From Streptococcus iniae (GTDB lineage Bacteria > Bacillota > Bacilli > Lactobacillales > Streptococcaceae): a stretch of 64,000 nucleotides of DNA. Below the pieces are notes generated by a model. The model was not told where the DNA came from. It saw only the letters and a list, made by a program, of their open reading frames with translations, and ran no database searches. Below, in pieces: positions 7,386 through 17,525 of this stretch (positions are counted from its first letter, which is position 1; every line of letters begins with the position of its first letter). The position numbers and the translations under genes were made by a program. The DNA lies in NCBI RefSeq assembly GCF_030732225.1, contig NZ_CP132230.1:1020001-1084000 (forward strand). The letters are read 5' to 3'.

Positions 7386-8672
7386 ATGCAAGAAATCCTA
7401 TTTTACCATCTCTTACTTTTGCGAAAAAAAAGGCTTGTTCAAATTACGCAAAAGACCCTAGTATCAGTATTTCCTTTTATGCTTTTAACGGCTATTCTCC
7501 TAGTTTTTTCAGAGTCCATATTTAATGATGTCGGCTTTATTAATAGCTTATTTGGGATTTCTAAATGGTTTCCCTCTTTTACAATGATTACAAGTCTTCT
7601 ATCACATCTTGTTTTATTATTTGTTGGTTTAATGGCGCCATTAACCACTTATTTTGCTGCTAAGTATACTGCTGGTTCCTATGGAAGAAGCACTGGTACT
7701 GCGGGAATTTCTGCATTTCTTTTCAGTCTTATTTTTTATTCAAGAGAGCTTTTTGAAGCTCCTCGAAGTGACAATTTCCTTAGTCCGATACATTTGTCTG
7801 TTCATTTTAACTTACTGCTTGCCATTCTTATTGGCTATGTCATCGGTCACATTTTTCGCTTATCAAATCCTTTGGATGACGAGATTGTTGATGAGTATTT
7901 CATTTATAGACCCCGTACCATGCGTCCAATTATTATCACAACACTATTTGGAATTATTTCCAACCTTTTGTTAATATTAGCACGACAATACAAACTGACG
8001 ACAAGTATTGAAGGTTTTTTGACCCATTTATTTTTTAACGGACGTGGCATTATACAAGTTTCTATTAACAGCATTTTACGTTCCTTAAGTGCTTGGGTTG
8101 GAAGTAGCAGTCCCTACAAAGAAATTGGATTGTTAAATGATAACGATGCGCTTACTAATCTAAATGCTGCACTTGGAAAAGGTTCTTCCAATACTATTCC
8201 ATTTCTTTTTACGGATACGAATCTTTATGCAGCATATGGCGCCTTGGCTGGTATCGGTGGTATGGTAGCATTCATTGTTGCAATCCTTTGGAAATCGACC
8301 AGTCGAAAGAACCAAAGCGTAGGTTTACGTAGTCTTTTTCCTGCTCTCTTTAATCATGGTGCCTCTTGCATGGTTGGTATACCTATCTTTTTTAACTTAA
8401 TCTATGTGATCCCATTTCTATTGGTTCCTGTGATAAACGTTCTTTTAGCTGCTGTTTTCTTATCTTTAAAACTGATGCCTCCTGCAGTTTATCCTGTTCC
8501 TAATGGTACGCCAAATATTCTTTATGCTTTTATAGGGAGTGTAGGGAATTTACGTTCTTTAATAGTTTCCTTAGTTTTATTTGCAGTAGATGTATTTATA
8601 TATGTTCCCTTTGTGCAATTAGATAATCGTCTGCATGATTATAGCCAACAACATGGAGGAAATGAACAATGA
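7386..8672 (+). CDS. PTS EIIC-like sugar permease
   Basis: The 428-residue integral membrane protein has about ten segments and resembles lactose/cellobiose-type PTS EIIC proteins (early LVQITQKTLVSVFPFMLL, later GLRSLFPALFNHGASCMVGIPIFFNLIYVIPF and a PNGTPN loop). I chose ATG 7386 because TAGGAGA lies directly upstream. In-frame starts at 7350 (ATG) and 7314 (TTG) would add 12 or 24 polar residues. No EIIA or EIIB gene is next to it, so it may borrow them or have another role. Its stop overlaps the next ATG (ATGA). Confidence 0.75.
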   Translation: MQEILFYHLLLLRKKRLVQITQKTLVSVFPFMLLTAILLVFSESIFNDVGFINSLFGISKWFPSFTMITSLLSHLVLLFVGLMAPLTTYFAAKYTAGSYGRSTGTAGISAFLFSLIFYSRELFEAPRSDNFLSPIHLSVHFNLLLAILIGYVIGHIFRLSNPLDDEIVDEYFIYRPRTMRPIIITTLFGIISNLLLILARQYKLTTSIEGFLTHLFFNGRGIIQVSINSILRSLSAWVGSSSPYKEIGLLNDNDALTNLNAALGKGSSNTIPFLFTDTNLYAAYGALAGIGGMVAFIVAILWKSTSRKNQSVGLRSLFPALFNHGASCMVGIPIFFNLIYVIPFLLVPVINVLLAAVFLSLKLMPPAVYPVPNGTPNILYAFIGSVGNLRSLIVSLVLFAVDVFIYVPFVQLDNRLHDYSQQHGGNEQ

Positions 8673-9508
8673 AGAAGACCATTAAGTGGGTGTTAGTGGC
8701 AGCTGTTGTCTTTATTCTTTTTTTAGCAGTGCCCTCTTATACTTGGACGAGACAGAATGTTAAAGCGATTGAGACTTTTTATAATTCAAAACTATCTCCT
8801 ATAATAATGATTCCAGGGAGTTCTGCAACGGAAAATCGTTTTGATGGTCTTGTAAATAAACTTAATCAAAATAGACGTGGTGTTCCACACAGTCTTTTAA
8901 AAGTTAAGGTTTGGAATGATGGTCATACGACATATTCTGGTAAGATTGCGTCAAAGGATAATGAGCCAATTATTGTGATTGGTTTTGAAAACAATAAAGA
9001 TGGCTATAATAATATCAAAAAACAAGCAAATATGGTTAATAAGGTTTTTTTTGAGTTGCAAAACAAGTACAATTTTAATAATTTTAAAGGCTTGGGGCAC
9101 TCAAATGGTGGTCTCATCTACACTGCTTTTATTGAAAACTATCTTAATAATTACGATGTTGAACTTAAACGCCTTATGACGATTGGAACACCATACAACT
9201 TTACTGAAACCAATATCAAAAACAAATCAGAAATGTTAGCTGATTTTATTGCAGACAGAAGTACAATTCCCAGCACACTTTATATGTATTCTGTTGCTGG
9301 AACAATTACTTATGATTCCGATGAATTGGTGCCGGATGCCAGTGTGAATGCTGGAAAATATATTTATCAAGGACAAGTGGCTCACTACACTGAAACAACT
9401 GTAACAGGTGAAGATGCCCAACATTCTGATTTACCAACTAATGATGAAATCATTGCCCTAATTCAACAGAAAATTGAAGACCTGCCTAATCAATTTCATC
9501 ACAATTGA
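8669..9508 (+). CDS. DUF915 alpha/beta hydrolase, cell-surface
   Basis: The 279-residue protein has an uncleaved or lipo-free N-terminal anchor (residues 5-23) and a DUF915 alpha/beta hydrolase domain outside the membrane. The nucleophile motif is GHSNGG (143-148, Ser145), an early oxyanion-type IIMIPGSSATENRFD is present, and QHSDLP near residue 250 probably supplies the catalytic His. The substrate is unknown. It is translationally coupled to the EIIC-like gene by a four-base overlap, so they are likely one operon. Confidence 0.85.
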   Translation: MKKTIKWVLVAAVVFILFLAVPSYTWTRQNVKAIETFYNSKLSPIIMIPGSSATENRFDGLVNKLNQNRRGVPHSLLKVKVWNDGHTTYSGKIASKDNEPIIVIGFENNKDGYNNIKKQANMVNKVFFELQNKYNFNNFKGLGHSNGGLIYTAFIENYLNNYDVELKRLMTIGTPYNFTETNIKNKSEMLADFIADRSTIPSTLYMYSVAGTITYDSDELVPDASVNAGKYIYQGQVAHYTETTVTGEDAQHSDLPTNDEIIALIQQKIEDLPNQFHHN

Positions 9509-9977
9509 GAAGAATAGGATTAAACAAATATCCCCAAAACCTATAAGCAAGCTCTTTTGGGCGCTATTTTGGTTTATCAATAATAGATGCTATTTATTCA
9601 GTTCTAATAAGTTTAAAATTACTAGTATGTGCTATCATGCACGTCATTTTGTTTTAATGTTAACTGTTAGTGTGATCAGTCAAAAAGAATAGGAAAACTC
9701 AAAGCATAATATTCAAAAAAATGATAAAATAAGACTATTGGTCTTTATTTTATTGTTTTTCTATTGAGTTTTAAAAAACAGTAACAAGGCTATTGTTAAG
9801 TTTTAACTATTTGATTTCTTTAGTTTTTTTTGATTTTAGAGAGTAAGAAAAATAAAACTAATCGCATTTTTTAGGCATTTTCTTTAAACTAAGAAGAATT
9901 GTTTTGCCTAACCCAATAGCTTATAAAAAGAAGTAAAGATGTTGTAAAAGTCTTATAAGAGAAAGGAAATAAACGAC
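9509..9977. other. Non-coding interval before rbgA
   Basis: I see no convincing gene here. A short ORF running out of the hydrolase 3' end lacks a start site and codon character. There are weak hairpins near 9532-9563 (CCAAAA with TTTTGG) and 9782-9799 (TAACA with TGTTA) and an A/T-rich tract. AGAAAGGAA before 9978 is the rbgA ribosome site. Confidence 0.5.
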
Positions 9978-10832
9978 ATGGCTATCATTCAATGGTTCCC
10001 AGGACATATGTCCAAAGCAAGAAGACAAGTACAAGAAAATATTAAACATGTTGATTTTGTGACAATTTTAGTAGATGCTCGTCTGCCTTTATCAAGTCAA
10101 AATCCAATGTTAACTAAAATTGTTGGCGACAAGCCGAAGTTAATGATTCTAAATAAGGCAGATTTAGCTGATAAAAGTAGAACTCAAGAGTGGAGACGTT
10201 TCTATGAATCTCAAGGGATTAAAACACTTGCTATTAATTCTAAAGAACAGTCAACTGTCAAAAAAGTAACTGAAGCAGCTAAAGAATTGATGGCTGATAA
10301 AATTCAAAAATTAAGAGATCGAGGGATTCAAAAAGAAACACTTCGTACCATGATTATTGGTATTCCTAATGCAGGGAAATCAACTTTGATGAATCGATTA
10401 GCTGGTAAAAAAATTGCAGTTGTTGGGAATAAGCCGGGTGTCACTAAAGGGCAACAATGGTTGAAATCAAATAAAGAATTGGAAATTCTGGATACACCGG
10501 GTATTTTGTGGCCAAAATTTGAAGACCAGCTAGTTGGATTGAAATTAGCTCTTACTGGAGCCATCAAAGATCAACTCTTACCATTAGATGAAGTGACTAT
10601 TTTTGGTTTGAATTTCTTTAAAGCAAATTATCCTAATCGTCTTGAAGAGCGTTTCAAAGGGATAAATCTTGAGCTGGAAGCACCTGAGATAATTGTCGAA
10701 ATGACACGAAAGCTTGGTTTTAGAGATGATTATGATCGCTTTTATAATCTCTTTGTTAAAGATGTGCGTGATGGTAAATTAGGTGTCTTTACTCTCGACC
10801 ACGTTGGAGATCAAGATGAGCAAAACGATTAA
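9978..10832 (+). CDS. rbgA: Ribosome biogenesis GTPase RbgA (YlqF)
   Basis: The 284-residue protein is a circularly permuted GTPase that acts late in 50S subunit assembly. The motif order is permuted: G4 NKAD (59-62) comes before the P-loop GIPNAGKS (128-135) and DTPG (172-175). The start [12 protein letters not shown] is diagnostic of RbgA. The C-terminal helical domain binds the ribosome. The 3' end overlaps rnhB by 17 bases, a conserved pair in Firmicutes. Confidence 0.96.
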   Translation: MAIIQWFPGHMSKARRQVQENIKHVDFVTILVDARLPLSSQNPMLTKIVGDKPKLMILNKADLADKSRTQEWRRFYESQGIKTLAINSKEQSTVKKVTEAAKELMADKIQKLRDRGIQKETLRTMIIGIPNAGKSTLMNRLAGKKIAVVGNKPGVTKGQQWLKSNKELEILDTPGILWPKFEDQLVGLKLALTGAIKDQLLPLDEVTIFGLNFFKANYPNRLEERFKGINLELEAPEIIVEMTRKLGFRDDYDRFYNLFVKDVRDGKLGVFTLDHVGDQDEQND

Positions 10833-11601
10833 AGAAATCAAAGACGAGTTAGAATGCATTTTAGAGCTCTCTGACCCTCGTTTGGGTCAATATGAAGCAG
10901 ATAGCCGCTCTGGCGTTCAAAAGGCTCTCTTGCAACGAAAAAAGGCAATTCAGGCGATTTTAGATGAAGATGCTCGTTTAGAAGAGATGTTACGCTATGA
11001 AAAAATACTTTATAATAATGGGATTAACTATATTGCTGGTATCGATGAAGTTGGTAGAGGACCATTAGCAGGACCAGTTGTTGCTGCGGCAGTTATTTTG
11101 CCAAAAAATTGTAAAATAGTTGGTTTAAATGATTCTAAAAAAATTCCAAAATCAAAGCATCAAGCCATTTACAATGATATTCTTGATCAGGCTTTGGCAC
11201 TTGGGATTGGAATAATGGATAATCATATTATTGATAGTGTTAATATTTATGAAGCTACAAAATTAGCCATGAATGAAGCCGTTAATCAACTTCATTCTGA
11301 TGGATTAATTGCTGAGCATCTTTTAATTGATGCTATGACTTTAGATTTACCAATTAGTCAAACGTCAATCATTAAAGGAGATGCTAATTCATTATCAATT
11401 GCGGCAGCTTCTATCGTAGCTAAGGTTACTAGAGATCATATAATGTCTGATTATGCTCTTCAATACCCTGGCTATGATTTTGAAAATAATGCTGGATATG
11501 GAACTAAAAATCATTTAAGAGGCTTAGAAAGCCAAGGTGTCACACCAATTCATCGAAAGAGTTTTGAACCAGTCAAATCTATGCTAGCTAGTGAAGTTTA
11601 A
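10816..11601 (+). CDS. rnhB: Ribonuclease HII
   Basis: The 261-residue enzyme removes ribonucleotides and RNA-DNA hybrids from DNA. The catalytic pair lies in [14 protein letters not shown] (Asp77-Glu78), with [11 protein letters not shown] and the late [21 protein letters not shown] completing the active site. The N-terminal ~70 residues form the extra helical domain seen in Gram-positive RNase HII. I chose ATG 10816 ([12 protein letters not shown]), inside the end of rbgA, over an upstream GTG because it fits the family N-terminus. Confidence 0.96.
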   Translation: MSKTIKEIKDELECILELSDPRLGQYEADSRSGVQKALLQRKKAIQAILDEDARLEEMLRYEKILYNNGINYIAGIDEVGRGPLAGPVVAAAVILPKNCKIVGLNDSKKIPKSKHQAIYNDILDQALALGIGIMDNHIIDSVNIYEATKLAMNEAVNQLHSDGLIAEHLLIDAMTLDLPISQTSIIKGDANSLSIAAASIVAKVTRDHIMSDYALQYPGYDFENNAGYGTKNHLRGLESQGVTPIHRKSFEPVKSMLASEV

Positions 11602-11613
11602 AGGAGACTTATC

Positions 11614-12162
11614 GTGACAGAATTGGAAAAAATGCTAGCGGGTCAATTGTATAACGCTGGTGATAAGAAATTAACGGATATGCGCCAGCAAGCACGCCAA
11701 AAAATAGCTGACTTTAATAACTGTATTGATGCTTCTAAGCGAAGTCAGTTTCTAAAGGAATGGTTAGGAGCAACTGGTGAGCATGTCTATATGGAACCAG
11801 GATTTGTTTGTGATTATGGCAGTAACATTTATCTTGGAGACCATTTTTATGCTAATTTTAACACAACGATGTTAGATGTTTGTGAAATTAGAATTGGTGA
11901 TAATGCTATGCTAGGACCTAACTGCCAGCTATTGACGCCCTTGCATCCACTTGATGCTCAAAAACGTGTCTCTGGTCAGGAGTATGGTGCTCCAATTACG
12001 ATTGGTGATAATGTTTGGTTAGGTGGAGGTGTTACGATATTACCTGGAGTCACATTGGGTGATAATGTTGTGGTTGGAGCAGGTAGTGTGGTTACAAAAT
12101 CATTTGGAGATAATCTTTTCATCGCGGGGAATCCTGCTAAAGTGATTAAAGAAATTTCTTAG
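11614..12162 (+). CDS. maa: Maltose/galactoside O-acetyltransferase-like enzyme
   Basis: The 182-residue protein starts with GTG 11614 behind AAGGAG. It has the short N-terminal helix region of maltose/galactoside acetyltransferases (EKMLAGQLYNAGDKKL), then left-handed beta-helix hexapeptide repeats (IYLGDH, IRIGDNAMLGP, ITIGDNVWLGGGVTILPGVTLGDNVVVGAGSVV) and the end FIAGNPAKVIKEI. His in LLTPLHPLD is the expected catalytic residue. It transfers acetyl from acetyl-CoA to a sugar; the natural acceptor is unknown. It sits 12 bp after rnhB in the same operon. Confidence 0.88.
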   Translation: MTELEKMLAGQLYNAGDKKLTDMRQQARQKIADFNNCIDASKRSQFLKEWLGATGEHVYMEPGFVCDYGSNIYLGDHFYANFNTTMLDVCEIRIGDNAMLGPNCQLLTPLHPLDAQKRVSGQEYGAPITIGDNVWLGGGVTILPGVTLGDNVVVGAGSVVTKSFGDNLFIAGNPAKVIKEIS

Positions 12163-12173
12163 AACAAGCAAGG

Positions 12174-12201
12174 AAAACTCTTCAGAAATGGAGAGTTTTT
12201 T
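12174..12201 (+). terminator. Terminator after the acetyltransferase gene
   Basis: AAAACTCT (12174-12181) pairs with AGAGTTTT (12192-12199), followed by T. Confidence 0.7.
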
Positions 12202-12227
12202 CGAATGTTTAGGTAGAGAGGTGTAAT

Positions 12228-13073
12228 ATGAATAACTTTGAACTGTATAAATTAAAGAAAGCTGGCCTAAAAAATCATCATATTCTAAATATCATTCATT
12301 ATAGCCAGCAAACTAAGAAATCTCTATCACTTAGAAATATGGCTGTTGTTTCAGGAACAAGTAAACCATGTCTGTTTTTAGAAAATTACAAGCTGTTAAA
12401 TATAAAAGAGTTACGAGTAGAATTTAAGAAGTATCCCAGCTTTTCAATTTTAGACAAGACCTATCCCCTTGCTTTAAAAGAAATTGATAATCCGCCAGTA
12501 TTATTATTTTATCAAGGAAATTTAGAGCTTTTAAATCGGCATAAATTAGCAGTGGTAGGGTCAAGGAAATCCTCAGCAGTTGGAAACAAATCTGTTGAAT
12601 CTCTCATCAAGCAACTTAATAATCAGTTTGTTATTGTTAGTGGGTTGGCTAGAGGAATTGATACTGTAGCTCATTTTTCGAGCATCAAACAAGGTGGAGA
12701 GACTATTGCTGTTATTGGATCAGGGTTAGACATTTATTATCCTAAGGAAAATAGAAGATTACAGGAGTTTATTGCTGAAAAGCATTTATTATTAAGTGAA
12801 TATTGCCCTAAGGAAGCACCTTTAGCACATCATTTTCCAGAACGAAATCGCATAATTGCAGGCTTATCTATGGGAGTTTTAGTGGCAGAAGCCAAATGGC
12901 GTTCTGGTAGTCTAATCACTTGTCGCTTTGCACTTGATTACGGTAGGGATATTTTTGTTGTTCCAGGCGCCATCCTTGACAAACAGTCGCAGGGAGGGAA
13001 TCACCTCATTCAAGAGGGAGCGAAGCTTGTTACAAAAGGACTTGACATCATTTCTGAATACCAATTTTTATAA
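12228..13073 (+). CDS. dprA: DNA-processing protein DprA
   Basis: The 281-residue protein loads RecA on incoming single-stranded DNA during natural transformation. After an N-terminal SAM-like region it has the Rossmann core with VVGSRKSSAVG, VSGLARGIDTVAH, GSGLDIYYPKENRRLQ, SEYCP and FPERNRIIAGLS. It ends shortly after QGGNHLIQEGAKLV, so it lacks the C-terminal winged-helix domain of some relatives, which is normal for streptococci. The AGAGAGG ribosome site precedes ATG 12228. It lies directly before topA, the usual arrangement. The frame is intact, consistent with potential competence. Confidence 0.95.
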   Translation: MNNFELYKLKKAGLKNHHILNIIHYSQQTKKSLSLRNMAVVSGTSKPCLFLENYKLLNIKELRVEFKKYPSFSILDKTYPLALKEIDNPPVLLFYQGNLELLNRHKLAVVGSRKSSAVGNKSVESLIKQLNNQFVIVSGLARGIDTVAHFSSIKQGGETIAVIGSGLDIYYPKENRRLQEFIAEKHLLLSEYCPKEAPLAHHFPERNRIIAGLSMGVLVAEAKWRSGSLITCRFALDYGRDIFVVPGAILDKQSQGGNHLIQEGAKLVTKGLDIISEYQFL

Positions 13074-13100
13074 AGTTTCTTCTTATATGGCATTTTTTTA

Positions 13101-13129
13101 TTGACAGTTGTAAAAAAATGGGATATTAT
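13101..13129 (+). promoter_or_regulatory. Promoter of topA
   Basis: TTGACA (13101-13106) and TATTAT (13124-13129) are separated by 17 bp, between dprA and topA. Confidence 0.6.
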
Positions 13130-13169
13130 TCTATAAGCTTTAACCATTAAGTGATAGGAAGTGTGTTTA

Positions 13170-15305
13170 TTGGTAACAAAAACTGTCAGCAAGACTCAAA
13201 CTGCAAACAAAAAAACAACGAGTAAGAAAAAAACAAAGACAACAAAAAAGAATCTTGTTATTGTGGAATCTCCTGCAAAAGCAAAAACGATTGAGAAATA
13301 TTTAGGGCGTAACTATAAAGTTGTTGCTTCTGTTGGACATATCAGAGATTTGAAAAAATCATCTATGTCTATTGATTTTGATAATAATTATGAACCTCAA
13401 TATATAAATATTAGAGGAAAAGGTCCCTTAATTAATTCCCTTAAAAAAGAGGCTAAACATGCTAAAAAAGTTTTTCTCGCGAGTGACCCGGATCGTGAGG
13501 GAGAAGCTATTTCTTGGCATTTGTCACACATATTAGGACTTGATTTAGAAGAAAAAAATCGTGTTGTCTTTAATGAAATCACCAAAGATGCTGTTAAAAA
13601 CGCCTTTGTTGAACCACGTGAAATTGATATGAATCTTGTCGATTCTCAGCAAGCTAGAAGAGTTTTAGATCGTATTGTTGGGTACTCGATTTCGCCAATT
13701 CTTTGGAAAAAAGTGAAAAAAGGTCTATCTGCAGGTCGTGTTCAGTCTGTTGCTTTAAAATTAATTATTGACCGAGAAAATGATATCAAGTCCTTTGTTC
13801 CTGAAGAATATTGGTCAATTGATAGTATTTTTAAAAAGGGCAGCAAAAAATTTCAAGCAAGTTTTTATGGGATTGATGGTAAAAAGACAAAATTAAGCAC
13901 CCATGAGGATGTTAAAGACGTTCTGTCACGTATCACATCTGATGAGTTTGACGTTAACAAAGTTGAGAAAAAAGAACGTCGTCGTAATGCGCCACTGCCT
14001 TATACAACATCTTCACTACAACAAGATGCTGCTAATAAAATCAACTTTAGAACACGTAAAACCATGATGGTTGCCCAACAGCTTTATGAAGGGATTAATC
14101 TAGGTAGCAATGGTACCCAAGGTTTAATTACCTATATGCGTACAGATTCAACACGTATCAGTCCTTATGCTCAAAATGATGCTTCATCTTTCATTAGTCA
14201 ACGCTTTGGTAGCCAGTATTCAAAACATGGCAACAAAGTTAAGAATTCAAGCGGTGCCCAAGATGCCCATGAAGCTATTAGACCTTCAAGTGTTCATCAT
14301 ACTCCAGAATCAATTGCTCAGTATCTTAACAAAGACCAATTGAAGTTATATACACTTATTTGGAACCGTTTTGTGGCAAGTCAGATGACAGCAGCAATTT
14401 TTGATACGATGAAAGTGACACTTGAACAAAATAAGGTTATTTTTGTGGCTAATGGTAGTCAAATTAAATTTGATGGCTACATGGCAGTTTACAATGATTC
14501 GGATAAGAATAAAATGCTTCCTGAAATGTCTGAAGGTGAAGTGGTCAAAAAAGAATCAACTAATCCTGAACAACATTTCACACAACCACCAGCTCGTTTT
14601 TCTGAAGCAACTCTAATTAAAACACTAGAAGAAAACGGTGTAGGGCGTCCTTCGACATACGCGCCGACCTTAGAAGTTATTCAGCGCCGTTACTACGTAA
14701 AATTAGCAGCTAAACGTTTTGAGCCGACTGAGTTAGGTGAAATTGTTAATAACTTAATTGTTGAATTTTTCCCAGGAATTGTTGATGTTAAGTTTACTGC
14801 TGAAATGGAAGCCAAGCTTGACCAAGTTGAGATTGGTGAAAGACAATGGCAGACGGTCATCGATCAATTTTATAAACCTTTTGCTGATGATTTATCTGCA
14901 GCAGAAGAAGGGATTGAGAAAATTCAAATTAAGGATGAACCTGCAGGTTTTGACTGTGAGTTGTGCGGAGAACCTATGGTTATTAAATTAGGACGTTTTG
15001 GTAAATTCTATGCATGTAGTAATTTCCCAGATTGCCGCAATACTAAAGCAATCACTAAAGAAATTGGTGTTACATGTCCTATTTGTGAAAAAGGGCAAGT
15101 GATTGAACGTAAAACAAAACGTAACAGAATTTTCTATGGTTGTGATCGTTACCCAGACTGTGAGTTTACTTCATGGGATATTCCAGTAGGACGAACGTGT
15201 CCAAAATCTGGTGATTTCTTGGTTGAAAAGAAAATTCGTGGTGGCGGGAAACAAGTGGTATGTAGCAATGAAGCTTGTGACTACAAAGAAGATAAAGTTA
15301 AATAA
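13170..15305 (+). CDS. topA: DNA topoisomerase I
   Basis: The 711-residue type IA topoisomerase relaxes negative supercoils. A basic N-terminal tail rich in K and T precedes the TOPRIM domain ([34 protein letters not shown]). The active-site tyrosine is Tyr322 in [14 protein letters not shown]. Three C-terminal zinc-ribbon repeats follow ([42 protein letters not shown]). I chose TTG 13170 because AGGAAG (13156-13161) sits 8 bp upstream; the GTG at 13161 overlaps that site. Confidence 0.95.
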   Translation: MVTKTVSKTQTANKKTTSKKKTKTTKKNLVIVESPAKAKTIEKYLGRNYKVVASVGHIRDLKKSSMSIDFDNNYEPQYINIRGKGPLINSLKKEAKHAKKVFLASDPDREGEAISWHLSHILGLDLEEKNRVVFNEITKDAVKNAFVEPREIDMNLVDSQQARRVLDRIVGYSISPILWKKVKKGLSAGRVQSVALKLIIDRENDIKSFVPEEYWSIDSIFKKGSKKFQASFYGIDGKKTKLSTHEDVKDVLSRITSDEFDVNKVEKKERRRNAPLPYTTSSLQQDAANKINFRTRKTMMVAQQLYEGINLGSNGTQGLITYMRTDSTRISPYAQNDASSFISQRFGSQYSKHGNKVKNSSGAQDAHEAIRPSSVHHTPESIAQYLNKDQLKLYTLIWNRFVASQMTAAIFDTMKVTLEQNKVIFVANGSQIKFDGYMAVYNDSDKNKMLPEMSEGEVVKKESTNPEQHFTQPPARFSEATLIKTLEENGVGRPSTYAPTLEVIQRRYYVKLAAKRFEPTELGEIVNNLIVEFFPGIVDVKFTAEMEAKLDQVEIGERQWQTVIDQFYKPFADDLSAAEEGIEKIQIKDEPAGFDCELCGEPMVIKLGRFGKFYACSNFPDCRNTKAITKEIGVTCPICEKGQVIERKTKRNRIFYGCDRYPDCEFTSWDIPVGRTCPKSGDFLVEKKIRGGGKQVVCSNEACDYKEDKVK

Positions 15306-15310
15306 AAATA

Positions 15311-15365
15311 AGCAAGCAATACATCAGTTTCTGGGTGACAGAACGTGAAGTGTTGCTTGCTTTTT
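15311..15365 (+). terminator. Terminator after topA
   Basis: AGCAAGCAA (15311-15319) and TTGCTTGCT (15353-15361) form the stem base, with an inner CTG..CAG hairpin, followed by five T. It separates topA from the convergent LysR gene. Confidence 0.7.
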
Positions 15366-15398
15366 GTTGTTTATCTAGTAGATTTACCCCAGATTTTT

Positions 15399-16283
15399 CT
15401 AGTTTGTTTTTAAGATACTTAAGAGTTCTTCAATGACTGGACTAAAGGCATAATCATCTCGGTAGGCAATCCCAATGGGGTAAAAATCATTTTTATCCTG
15501 AAAAGGAATCCAAACCAAATCATCGATTTTCCCGAGAGCTTCAAATTCACTTGGAATTATTGTAACAGCATTTAAACTTTTTAAACTGTGAATTAAAACT
15601 TCCCAGTCACTATGTTTGAAAACGATATTTGGCTCAAAACCTAGAGCTCGACTACGTCGTGGTAGCATTTCCCCAAGCATATAGTCTTCGTTTAATGAGG
15701 CAAATTTACAATCTTTTAAATCAACCAACCGAAGACTCTTGTGTTGAGCTAGTTCATGGCTTTTTGTCATTACAATACTGACCTTATAGCCTTGTGTAGA
15801 GGTTTGCAAAGGTTCCATTGTAATATCTTGACGAATACTTGGAAAAGAGAGAATCCCAAGGTCAATATCACCTTTAGCTAAAGAATTTTGAAGTTTTCGG
15901 GAGCCGTCTTGAATAAGGGATAATTCGACGTTTGAGTGAGTGGCCATAAAAGTAGAAATTTGTTTCATAAATTGAATGGCAAATAATGAGGTTAAGCCAA
16001 CTCGAATTACTTCCTTTTTTTCTTGATTAAGTTGATGTATTTCAGAAACAATTTGGTTGAAATGACCAACAAGATCCTTACCCCGATGATATAAAATATC
16101 CCCAGCCTCTGTCAATAACAGTTGCCGGCCGCTTTGAGTGAATAGAGTAGTATTTAGTTCAGACTCTAGTTTTTTGATGGATTGTGAAAGGGTTGGTTGA
16201 GTGACAAAGAGACTCTTAGCAGCATGTGAGTAGTTCTTTGTTTCCGCTACAGCAATAAAATAAGTTAGTTGTCTAATGTCCAT
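15399..16283 (-). CDS. LysR-family transcriptional regulator
   Basis: The 294-residue regulator has the LysR helix-turn-helix at residues 1-60 (MDIRQLTYFIAVAETKNYSHAAKSLFVTQPTLSQSIKKLE) and a periplasmic-binding-type effector domain from about residue 90. It is divergent from the permease and dehydrogenase genes to its right, so it very likely controls them. The effector is unknown; the neighbouring dehydrogenase suggests a 2-hydroxy acid or keto acid. A perfect 10-bp palindrome in the shared intergenic region is a possible binding site. Confidence 0.88.
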   Translation of the reverse strand: MDIRQLTYFIAVAETKNYSHAAKSLFVTQPTLSQSIKKLESELNTTLFTQSGRQLLLTEAGDILYHRGKDLVGHFNQIVSEIHQLNQEKKEVIRVGLTSLFAIQFMKQISTFMATHSNVELSLIQDGSRKLQNSLAKGDIDLGILSFPSIRQDITMEPLQTSTQGYKVSIVMTKSHELAQHKSLRLVDLKDCKFASLNEDYMLGEMLPRRSRALGFEPNIVFKHSDWEVLIHSLKSLNAVTIIPSEFEALGKIDDLVWIPFQDKNDFYPIGIAYRDDYAFSPVIEELLSILKTN

Positions 16284-16414
16284 ATCTAAATCCTTTTCTT
16301 TTCATAGTATAGCATATTTAGAAGTCTCATGACACTATTATCAAAATCTATAATACTATAATTTTTTGTAATTTCCTCTTTATTAGAAACTGTGTTATAT
16401 TTTATGTATAGTTA

Positions 16415-16424
16415 GTGAATTCAC
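16415..16424. promoter_or_regulatory. Possible LysR operator
   Basis: GTGAATTCAC is a perfect palindrome in the divergent region, 25 bp before the permease ATG. Its closeness to the start suggests that it lies at or after the start site. A LysR T-N11-A box is only weakly matched (TTAGTGAATTCACAA). Confidence 0.35.
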
Positions 16425-16448
16425 AAACAAACTAAAAGGAGGCAACTA

Positions 16449-17507
16449 ATGTCTGAAGTTGTACAAAAACAAACTGTAAAATCATTTACAATGAATGTCC
16501 TAAATGGTTTAGCACTTGGAACAGTTATCGTTCTTATCCCAGGAGCTATTCTTGGTGAATTAATGAAAGCATTATTACCATTGTGGGGCGGATTTGCCAC
16601 TTTAATTGCTGCAACAGCTGTTGCTACAAGCATGATGGGACTTGTTATTGGAATGTTGGTTGGAATGAATTTTAAATTCAATCCAATCCAATCTGCTTCG
16701 TTGGGATTAGCAGTGGTCTTTGCTGGTGGTGCTGCAAATTTTGATAAGGGCTTAATTACAATGCAAGGTACAGGTGATATTATTAATATGGGTATCACAG
16801 CTGCACTAGGTGTGTTATTGATTCAGTTTTTATCTGATAAAACAAAATCATTCACTCTTATTGTTATTCCAACAGTTACTTTACTACTGGTTGGTGGCTT
16901 TGGGCGTTTCATCTTACCTTATGTTAAGGTTATTACTGCCATGATTGGTCAAGGTATTGCTTCATTACTTGGTTTACAACCTATTCTAATGTCTATTTTA
17001 ATTGCAATGATTTTCTGTTTCCTTATCGTTTCTCCAATCACAACGGTAGGTATTGCTTTAGCAATTAGCCTTTCTGGTATTGGTTCTGGAGCAGCCAATC
17101 TTGGTATTTGTGCAGCAAGTTTTGGGTTGTGTCTTGCTGGTTGGTCTGTTAACTCTAAAGGGACATCATTAGCACATGTTCTTGGATCACCTAAAATTTC
17201 AATGGCAAATGTGCTTTCTAAGCCTAAAATTATGTTACCAATGATAGCTTCGTCTGCGGTTTTAGGTATCTTGGCAGCATTATTTAATATTCAAGGCACA
17301 CCAGCTAGTGCTGGTTTTGGTATTAGTGGTTTAATCGGCCCTATTAATGCCCTTAATCTTGCGCAAGGTGGTTGGTCTGTGATGAATATTCTAATTGTTC
17401 TTCTGACTTTTGTTCTTGCACCAATTTTATTAAACCTTGTTTTTAATTACCTTTTTATCAAAGTGTTTAAACTGATTGATCCAGTGGATTATAAGTTGGA
17501 TATCTAA
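16449..17507 (+). CDS. PTS_EIIC_2-type membrane permease
   Basis: The 352-residue protein has ten or so hydrophobic segments with many Gly and Ala, and matches the PTS_EIIC_2 class of predicted sugar-phosphotransferase membrane subunits (formerly of unknown function). Features are LNGLALGTVIVLIPGAILGE near the start, FKFNPIQSASLGLAVVFAGGAA and FGISGLIGPINALN. No EIIA or EIIB partner is adjacent. GGAGGC lies before ATG 16449. It is followed after 18 bp by a 2-hydroxyacid dehydrogenase, so transport and oxidation of one substrate is a reasonable inference. Confidence 0.75.
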   Translation: MSEVVQKQTVKSFTMNVLNGLALGTVIVLIPGAILGELMKALLPLWGGFATLIAATAVATSMMGLVIGMLVGMNFKFNPIQSASLGLAVVFAGGAANFDKGLITMQGTGDIINMGITAALGVLLIQFLSDKTKSFTLIVIPTVTLLLVGGFGRFILPYVKVITAMIGQGIASLLGLQPILMSILIAMIFCFLIVSPITTVGIALAISLSGIGSGAANLGICAASFGLCLAGWSVNSKGTSLAHVLGSPKISMANVLSKPKIMLPMIASSAVLGILAALFNIQGTPASAGFGISGLIGPINALNLAQGGWSVMNILIVLLTFVLAPILLNLVFNYLFIKVFKLIDPVDYKLDI

Positions 17508-17525
17508 GCTTAGAGGACAATAATC

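Noticed and set aside
9474..9692. 72-residue ORF after the DUF915 hydrolase
   Set aside because: It begins inside the hydrolase gene, has no ribosome site and has no protein-like composition.
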